From Lactuca virosa (Eukaryota; Streptophyta; Magnoliopsida; Asterales; Asteraceae), in contig CAKMRJ010000001.1 in NCBI GenBank assembly GCA_928212115.1, forward strand, positions 371,494,476 to 371,558,475: DNA of 64,000 bases, given 5' to 3'. Positions 57,163 through 64,000 of the stretch are shown one piece after another; the stretch's first letter is position 1; each line of letters starts with the position of its first letter. Below the pieces are notes generated by a model that was not told where the DNA came from, ran no database searches, and saw nothing but the letters and a program-made list of their open reading frames with translations. A program made the position numbers and the translations under genes.

Positions 57163-58353
57163 CTCCTACATCTCGGGAGGAGCCAACCGATATGGTGCCT
57201 TGGCTATCGGAGCCGCACCAGGGACCAGGTCAATCCGGAACTCAACCTGTCTCTCCGAAGGTATCCCAGGCAAATCCTCTGGGAATACATCCGGATACTC
57301 TCGTACCAATGGTACATCATCGACTGTCGTCTTACCCTTATCCCGGGTATCCATGACGTAAGCAACATATCCTGTGCATCCCTACTGAAAGTAACATCTC
57401 GCTCTCGCTGCTGAACAGAGAGTCGGTCCGCGTTGTGTCCTCTCACCCTGAATCACTAGCTCTCCCCCACTAGGAGTGCGAACCCTCACTAGCTGCACAA
57501 TCCCTACTCATATGCCCAGTCTGACCGCACTTGAAGCAGCCGGAACTCCCCGCCTTGCACACCCCATCGTGCAACCTGCCACACTTGTCACACTGACTGT
57601 GGCTCTGCTGTTCCCTAGACCTTTGATCAGACACCTTGGGCTTTTTGCCTGAACCTGCTGCGCCAAACGTCACCTCTGGCTTCTTCTTCCTCTCCATCTC
57701 TAGATCGATCTCCCTCTCACGAGCCCTCGAAATTATGTCCTCCAGCGTCTTGCAGCTGCGTAGACAACTCCTGCATCTCGGGAGGAGCCAACCGATATGG
57801 TGCCTTGGCTATCGGAGCCGCACCAGGGACCAGGTCAATCCGGAACTCAACCTGTCTCTCCGGAGGTATCCCAGGCAAATCCTCCGGGAATACGTCCAGA
57901 TACTCTCGTACCACTGTTACATTATCGACTGTCGTCTTACCCTTATCCCGGGTATCCATGACGTAAGCAACATATCCTGTGCATCCCTGCTGAAAGTAAC
58001 GTCTCGCTCTTGCTGCTGAACAGAGATTCGGTCCGCGTTGTGGCCTCTCACCCTGAATCACTAGCTCTCCCCCACTAGGAGTGTGAACCCTCACTAGCTG
58101 CACAATCCCTACTCATATGCCCAGTCCGACCGCACTTGAAGCAGCCGGAACTCCCCACCTTGCACACCTCATCGTGCAACCTGCCACACTTGCCACACCG
58201 ACTGTGGCTCTGCTGTCCCCTAGACCTGTGATCATACACCTTGGGCTTTTTTCCCGAACCTGCTGCGCCAGACGTCACCTCTGGCTTCCTCTTCCTCTCC
58301 ATCTCTAGATCAATCTCCCTCTCACGAGCCCTCGCAATCATGTCCTCTAGCGT
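57144..58353 (-). repeat. 605-bp tandem duplication inside E7
   Basis: Unit 1 (57144-57748) and unit 2 (57749-58353) each begin with cttgcagctg, and the same ten bases follow at 58354. Each unit carries the gag end with CCHC knuckle (57470-57700, 58090-58320), the protease/RT linker and the start of RT. 605 is not a multiple of three, so the duplication breaks the gag-pol frame. The units differ at a few positions, including the TAG next to the RT start, which is present only in unit 1. Confidence 0.96.
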
Positions 58354-59073
58354 CTTGCAGCTGGAGCGGCTCACAAACTGGCGGATATCACTCCGCAACA
58401 TCTCATGATATCGGGCCTTCTTCATCTCCTCGTCTGCCATATACTGCGGAACGAGGAGGGCCCTCTCCCTAAACTTGGCGGTAATCTCCGCCACAGTCTC
58501 TGTCGTCTGCTGGAGGTCATGAAACTCCCTAGCAAGCTGATGCACCTCAATGACAGGTGCAAACTCGGCCTTGAACCTGGTCGTGAAATCACTCCAGGTC
58601 ATCGCATCCAACACAGTGTCATCTTCAATAGCTATCCCGACCTCTTCCCACCAATCTCGTGCCCTGTCCTTCAGAAGACAGGATGCTAGTCTGACCTTGT
58701 CCCCCTCGGGACATCTGCTGGTGCGGAACGCGTTGGCGACATCCGCCAACCATCTGGTACTCGCAATGGGGTCCCGAGCCCCATGGTAGTCGGGAGCTCC
58801 ACAAGCTCTGAACTCCCTGAAAGTCAACGAGTGCAATCCCATCATGGACGCTATCTCAGTACGGAATGCGCTCAGCTTCTCATCCAGAAGCTCTAAGATA
58901 CCCTCCTTGACCGACCCGAAAATCACATGGTTCTGGTCTAGTATGCTGCGTGTGACCTCCGAGGAGATAAACTCCCTGGTCTGCTCATCTAACTGTCCGG
59001 CTCCATAACCCGAGCCTGATCCCTCCCCTGCACCTGAACTGCCGACCGCTGGTCTGGGTCGTAAAACCACCAT
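58075..59073 (-). pseudogene. E7 gag (332 codons), open but fused to a protease-less pol
   Basis: Open frame from MVVLRPRPAVG at 59073. It has a Gly/Ser-rich N-terminus, the gag core (FREFRACGAPDYHGARDP near residue 90, then CLLKDRARDWWEEV, LVPQYMADEEMKKARYHEML and SCKTLEDMIARARERE), a basic region, and a CCHC knuckle CFKCGRTGHMSRDC near the end. Gag itself may be translatable, giving the capsid protein. Directly after the knuckle the sequence jumps into the protease/RT linker in another frame; about 630 bp present in E2, including DSGATRSF, is absent. Confidence 0.9.
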
Positions 59074-59915
59074 TCTGAAAATACATCAAAACCAAGTCAT
59101 AATACTACTCATAGCTAGAGGGGTCACACATACTACAAGTTCCCTGGTTTTATCTCATCCTTCCTTGATTCGATTACGGATCCTCTGCTTTCAATAGTAC
59201 GGGCCCATACTACCTTCCACATCTATCCGTACTTTCCTCAAGTACTGCCTCGACTCCACCAAGTCCCTTCTACTACTACTACTACTGATCTCATACTCAA
59301 CTTCTTCCTAGGCTTGCCCTAGGGTAATCCCCAACCCACTCTCCACCATCAGCTGCATAAGAAGTCCCTGCTTTCTTCCCCTAACTAGCTCACGAATACT
59401 ATTACATATTACTCAGACTAGATAATTCTTCGAATGAGAGATCCTACCCTACAACGGTTGGACTCAAACAAGAGCTGCGCAATAGAGCTAGACCTAACCT
59501 TCTGAAATTATTTAATCCTTACAATATATAACGTAACATATTCGTTTACTAGTTAGTAAAAGATAACTAAGACTCCTAAAAGCACAAAGCAAGCAGCATT
59601 CTAGCATCGAGTACACATAATCAAGCATCTACTACTCTGGCTATCATACTGACTAATCTGTACCAGCATGCAGTTCTCATAAAGCTGAACACATATAGCA
59701 GGCACATAAGGCATCCTTCCTAGATCCTTAGTCCTAATCTAGCATGCTATTTTAATAAAGCTGATAATCATAACATAACATAATCTTGTATGGGTAATTT
59801 GGGAATACTTACTTGAGCTCGGCTGATTGCATGCACCACACCCTTTTCTCTTTTCAAAGTTCTTTTCTATTTTCAAAATCCTTTTTGTAAAAATGATTTT
59901 CTTTTTGAAAATTTC
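59074..59915 (-). other. E7 leader; primer site deleted
   Basis: About 840 bp aligning with the E2 leader (15284-16200). Where E2 then has its primer site and LTR end, E7 jumps directly into LTR sequence at about 59916. No coding signal. Confidence 0.85.
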
Positions 59916-60412
59916 TATAGTCCAAAAATTTCGTTTTCAACTCATTATTAAAATCATAAACCATCCAAAATCATAAGTAAAAACATAATTCATGTATCAT
60001 AAAACATCATAGTATCTGTCTCAAATCAAAATCTCATATCAAATCATCAGAGTGAACTCCCAGGCTGTGACTGTGGTGTGTGTCATGCGATCAACCCGAG
60101 CCCTTCCCTTTGCTAGTGGAAGTACCTGAAACCAAAACTGAAAACTATAAGCACAAAGCTTAGTGAGCTCCCCCAAACTACCTCATACCATACAATAACA
60201 CATATAACATATACTGGGCCTTGCCCACTGCATCGGGCCCCGCCCGGCATCGGACCGAAGTCCGGCATAAGTTGGGCCCCGCCCACTGCATCGGGCCCCG
60301 CCCGGCATCGGACTGAAGTCCAGAATAACTTGGGCCCCGCCCACTGCATCGGGCCCCGCCCGGCATCGGACCGAAGTCCAGAATGAACTGCATGTAACAT
60401 AAACATATAACA
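59916..60412 (-). repeat. E7 5' LTR, partial (497 bp)
   Basis: Matches about 52289-52832 of the 3' LTR. The minisatellite here has three 58-bp units (60231, 60289, 60347) against four in the other LTR. The right side is cut by E8 at 60412/60413. Confidence 0.93.
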
Positions 60413-63334
60413 TGTTGGGTATTTTATTGTGACAACCGTCAAATTTCGGTCAAGTCAAAGTCAAACAAAGTCAACAAGTCAAACCGGTCAACTCCAATAA
60501 CCCTTGTATGTTAGGGTTTACGTTATGTAATCACTATACAATTCGCTATTTTAATGAGAAATCATCATTTGGAAAGTTCATGTGTTTGATTTTCCTTAGC
60601 CTTAACAGTGCTAAACAACGAACCAAAGCGATAAAACACTATTGCACAATCATCGGGATTGTGTACGACACTAAAACACGGTTTAACGGGGTTTACGAAC
60701 CTTGCGTTGTGAAGCCGGACACTCAAATTAATCACAAACGAAACCTCTCTAAATCGTTTTCACTCTATCTCTTTCTATTTGAAATCTCTCCCAAATCTCT
60801 CCCAAATCTCTCTCAAAAGTTACTTTAACTTTTTGTAATCATTTGGGTCATATCGACCCTTAACCGGGTCAAAAATCGCTTGAAACGGGGTAAAAACGGG
60901 TAAAATGGCCTTAAGGACCTGGAACTGAAGCTTCAGGACCGAAGCCTCTCATCCGAGGCCTCGGATCCGAAGCCTCTCATCAGGACCGAAGTTGAAGCCT
61001 CTCAGGAGACCGAATCCGAAGCCATCAGACAGCAGCCTCGCATGCGAGGGTCCGAATCCGGCCTCCATGCGAGAGGTCTCGCCGACGGCCCTTTTTTACC
61101 GGTTTTTTCGACTACGACTTCGTTTTAACTCCGTTTTCATTCTTTTTAACGTGGGATTTTCACCCAAAACTTTATTTTATAAACTAAGGCCCCCAAAATA
61201 TATAATCTCCAGGGTTTTTATAAAAATATATTAAAGAATTAGTGGTTGAACTAATTCTTGAGGGAATATTTTGTTTTTCCTTAATTTATGGCAAACGCAA
61301 ACCACCACCACCTCACTCATGATTAGCCACTCTTTCCACTACTCCTTGTCACCTTAGTGGACCTTACACCCAATCTCCAGCTCTTCCCACGTTCTAAGAG
61401 ATGGAGGATTGATCCTCTCTCCTCATTCTCCATAAAGTTCTTTCATTCACACTTAGCAACCCAAATGACCCTCTCCAAATTCTCTCATCTTTTCTCTCAA
61501 CTTCAAGAACTTCAAGGCTTTCTTCAGGGATTTCTTTCTTCAATTAGTAGTATCTCATCAATTCATATAATTATTACACTCCATTCTACTCAAATCATGA
61601 TATCTTACACAAATTCCATCTTTCGATGTTAGATTCTCGAATCATCAAGACATCTTCTTAGTGTTCTTGGGTTGAACACTTCCTCTCTCTCACTTTCATC
61701 TACTGAAACCACATAGGGTGAGTTCATACCCCTACATTTACATGTTTTTCTTAAGTTTTAAGGGGGGGGATTACAAGTAAAATCTCAAGAACACAATTAA
61801 AACTTTTTCTATCAGATTACATCAGAAAAGATGAACTTCGATCACGGACTGTTTTGGTCAACTTAAATATTTTTTAGTTTTCAAAAACTGTCCAGGTGCA
61901 AGTAGTTCAAACTCTTAGCTTTAAATGGCTACTTGCACATCTCCATATGATTTTTCTACAATTTATGGTGATTTTTACCAAATTGCCTATCATTTCAGAG
62001 GCAAACCCGGACCAGTCTTGTGATTATGAACATTTTCACTTGTTAGAGATCACTAAAAATCATGATAAAATTTACGAACAAACTAGACTCATATTCCCAA
62101 ACTCTCAGAATTTGCGGATTGGATTTGGAGCTTTGATGATTTTTCTATAAATTTTCTAAGAACAGTAACAGAAACGGTATTCAACGAAAATTGCTGTCAA
62201 TTTCATTTCACTGGTAACATGTTGAGCAAGGGTATATCTTTATGTGATTATATGTTATTGCAAATATATGACATTTTATCTAATATTTAGACACACATCA
62301 GTTTTACAATGGATTTGGGACATAGAAAAATAAAGAATAACAAGTGATTATAATCAAAGTACAACCGAGACATTCAAAACAGTAATAAACTATTTTGAAT
62401 ATAGTTTGCATACATTACTACGTACTACCCTTGGTGATAAACTATAATAGGTATAGTTTATGATACATTACATAACACATACATTTAAAAGGGTACCATT
62501 TATACAAGGATATTTCATTAAGCAAGGTACGCCATACGGTACCAAGTTTTCAAAACACGTAATTCCGTTAATGACTTTGTGAGACATTACTTCAAATTAC
62601 CATTAATTTCCTGTATTGTTAACCAGAGTTCTCCTTGAGGGAGAGCGTGGATAGTTGTGTATAGATTCTATATTTGGTTTGACAAACCCACACCTAAATT
62701 GCATGCAACAGTTAGACCGATAGGTCTGGGGTGACAAATGTCATAACATTCCGACGCCCGAAGAACGTCGTTTTAGGCAACCTTGGTCATAGCATGGTTA
62801 AATAAACTCACACAAAGTATTATAAATATTGGAATTACGGGAACTTCATTAAATTAAACGAGTTTATGTCGATTTAAACTTACATTATTTATTATAAGTA
62901 AGAAAAGTTACTTATACATTTCGGTCTTTGAATTTAAGACTACATATACATTTTTAGGAAAATATTGGATTTTCTAAAACAAATACTACTTTTACAAACG
63001 AAATGCTTTTAATAATATCAAACAAAAGCTTATGAACTCACCAACCTTTGTGTTGACATTTTTCCAAACAACTTGTATTCTCAGGAAATCATTAAACAGT
63101 TAACCAGTGCTTTTGAGGTGGGACGCTAAGGCGTCTACTATTTCATATTTTGTCAACATATTGTAATTGATTCGTAAACAATGTAATTCATACAATGATG
63201 TAAATTTTTCAATTATATATATGTTGGTTGTGTTTGCTTGATTACTATTACAATTGTTGTATGATACTATACATGAAGTCCTCCACCCCGGACGTTTCCG
63301 CCATCCTTGGTTTGGGGGTTGTGGGGTGTGGACA
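60413..63334 (+). repeat. E8 5' LTR (2922 bp)
   Basis: Starts TGTTGGGTATTTTATTG and ends GGGTGTGGACA, directly before the primer site. It contains short palindromes (for example cctcgcatgcgagg near 61035 and cctcggatccg near 60958). ORFs inside are short and unrecognised. Confidence 0.82.
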
Positions 63335-63337
63335 GAT

Positions 63338-63349
63338 TGGTATCAGAGC
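63338..63349 (+). other. E8 primer-binding site (tRNA-iMet)
   Basis: TGGTATCAGAGC on the plus strand, three bases after the LTR end. Confidence 0.93.
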
Positions 63350-64000
63350 ACAGTTTATAGTGAATTAAGTATATCAAACCACATAAGATATACAAACTAT
63401 AAACACAATTGGGACTAATAGTCTCTGAATTGTGCATTTTTCAAATAAATATACTTTAGAAATAAATGTTTTCTTGATAAAGTATACATACATACATACA
63501 TGTCGCATGATATCATGACTAGAGAAAACATAAAGCAAAAGAAGAAGAGTTGAACATTTTGAGTATGCCTTAGTATCTGTGGATTAATTCTGGGAAGGAT
63601 ATAGCCTGATCAACTATATCAGTCCGGAGAATTGACTTGCATATACCGGGGGATGGTCAGGATGGGCAAACAAATCTAACAACCTAATATCACACTACAA
63701 AGGATACTTTAAGAACTCAAAACTAAATATTTACAAATACTATAGGAGTATTTGTGTTATTATAATAAATATATTAATTATGGTCCCGACTAAATTAGCA
63801 TATGGGAAACTCTTACCCAATGGTCATATACTTGGAAACAAGGAAACTCAAATAAAATATTTTTAGATTTCATTTTTACCTCATAGCCCAATGTATTGGG
63901 TCACTTAAAACTATAAATCGTATGTATCGTAAAACATATCGGAAAACAACATAATAATATAACTTTATGTATAAAAGATTTCTCTTCCTATAAATATACT
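63350..64000 (+). other. E8 leader, incomplete
   Basis: AT-rich, with no coding signal before the window ends. Confidence 0.65.

Larger units (their letters stand above)
52274..60412 (-). mobile_element. E7: Ty3/gypsy retrotransposon, 5' LTR truncated by E8
   Basis: Minus-strand element with a complete 3' LTR (52274-54446), polypurine tract, integrase, RNase H, RT, a 605-bp tandem duplication, gag, leader, and part of the 5' LTR (59916-60412) cut by E8. The primer site and the adjoining end of the 5' LTR are missing, and most of the protease is missing. It is closely related to E2. It is the best preserved gypsy pol in the window but cannot be autonomous. Confidence 0.95.
60413..64000 (+). 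mobile_element. E8: LTR retrotransposon on the plus strand, 5' end only
   Basis: A 5' LTR (60413-63334), a Met-type primer site (63338-63349) and the beginning of the leader; the rest is beyond the window. It is inserted in E7's 5' LTR: E7 sequence stops cleanly at 60412, preceded by taaca, the presumed target duplication. No coding domain is visible, so the superfamily is not certain; the long LTR suggests gypsy. Confidence 0.85.

Noticed and set aside
60508..62150. Plus-strand ORFs in E8 (106, 80, 91 and 84 codons)
   Set aside because: All lie within the long 5' LTR, with no domain or conserved context.

Overview
This is plant nuclear DNA. It is dominated by LTR retrotransposons of both superfamilies (Ty1/copia and Ty3/gypsy), mostly primed by initiator-Met tRNA, with hAT, PIF/Harbinger and Helitron-like non-autonomous DNA elements in the gaps. 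The style of the elements (2-3 kb gypsy LTRs of the Tekay/Del chromovirus kind, packed with the near-palindrome ACTCGNCGAGT) suggests an Asteraceae genome, possibly lettuce (Lactuca). That is recognition from memory, not a database result. No rRNA, tRNA or CRISPR was seen. Element labels E0-E9 are mine.

Left nest (1-30776), everything on the minus strand. An old copia element, E3 (18343-19576 plus 29720-30776), is split by the complete 10.1 kb gypsy element E4 (19577-29719, perfect 5-bp target duplication gttct). E4 in turn carries a solo LTR, E9 (25446-27047, target duplication cggtc), inside its gag gene. E3 is also cut at 18342 by gypsy E2 (11230-18342). E2 is cut at 11229 by gypsy E1 (5963-11229), which has gag but no pol. 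The 3' LTR of E1 is cut at 5962 by copia E0 (1-5962), which runs off the left edge. The insertion order can therefore be read as E3, then E2, E1 and E0, with E4 and then E9 as an independent branch.

Middle (30777-52273). This is the only non-retrotransposon neighbourhood. It holds one intact single-exon host gene, a 777-residue multi-pass membrane protein of unknown function (47855-50188, minus). It also holds a dead truncated paralogue (32300-35350) broken by a solo LTR, E5 (target duplication gtata), and by a copia element, E6 (35351-41084, target duplication gaatg). Around them are two hAT-like elements with 8-bp target duplications, a Tourist-like MITE, two Helitron-like copies flanking the live gene, and AT-rich spacer.

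Right side (52274-64000). Gypsy E7 (52274-60412, minus) has lost its protease region and its primer-binding site and carries an exact 605-bp tandem duplication. Its 5' LTR is cut by gypsy E8 (60413 onward, plus strand), of which only the 2.9 kb 5' LTR, the primer site and part of the leader are in the window.

The most unusual signal is architectural. LTRs of several different families, and the leader of a copia element, carry family-specific near-palindromes in pairs spaced 20-22 bp, usually 21. In longer arrays the pairs themselves recur about every 62-70 or about every 101 bp, and they lie beside the LTR TATA box. Arm sequences differ between families (ACTCG-N-CGAGT, TTCACG-T-CGTGAA, TGCGATCGCA, GAACGC-GCGTTC), while the spacing is kept.
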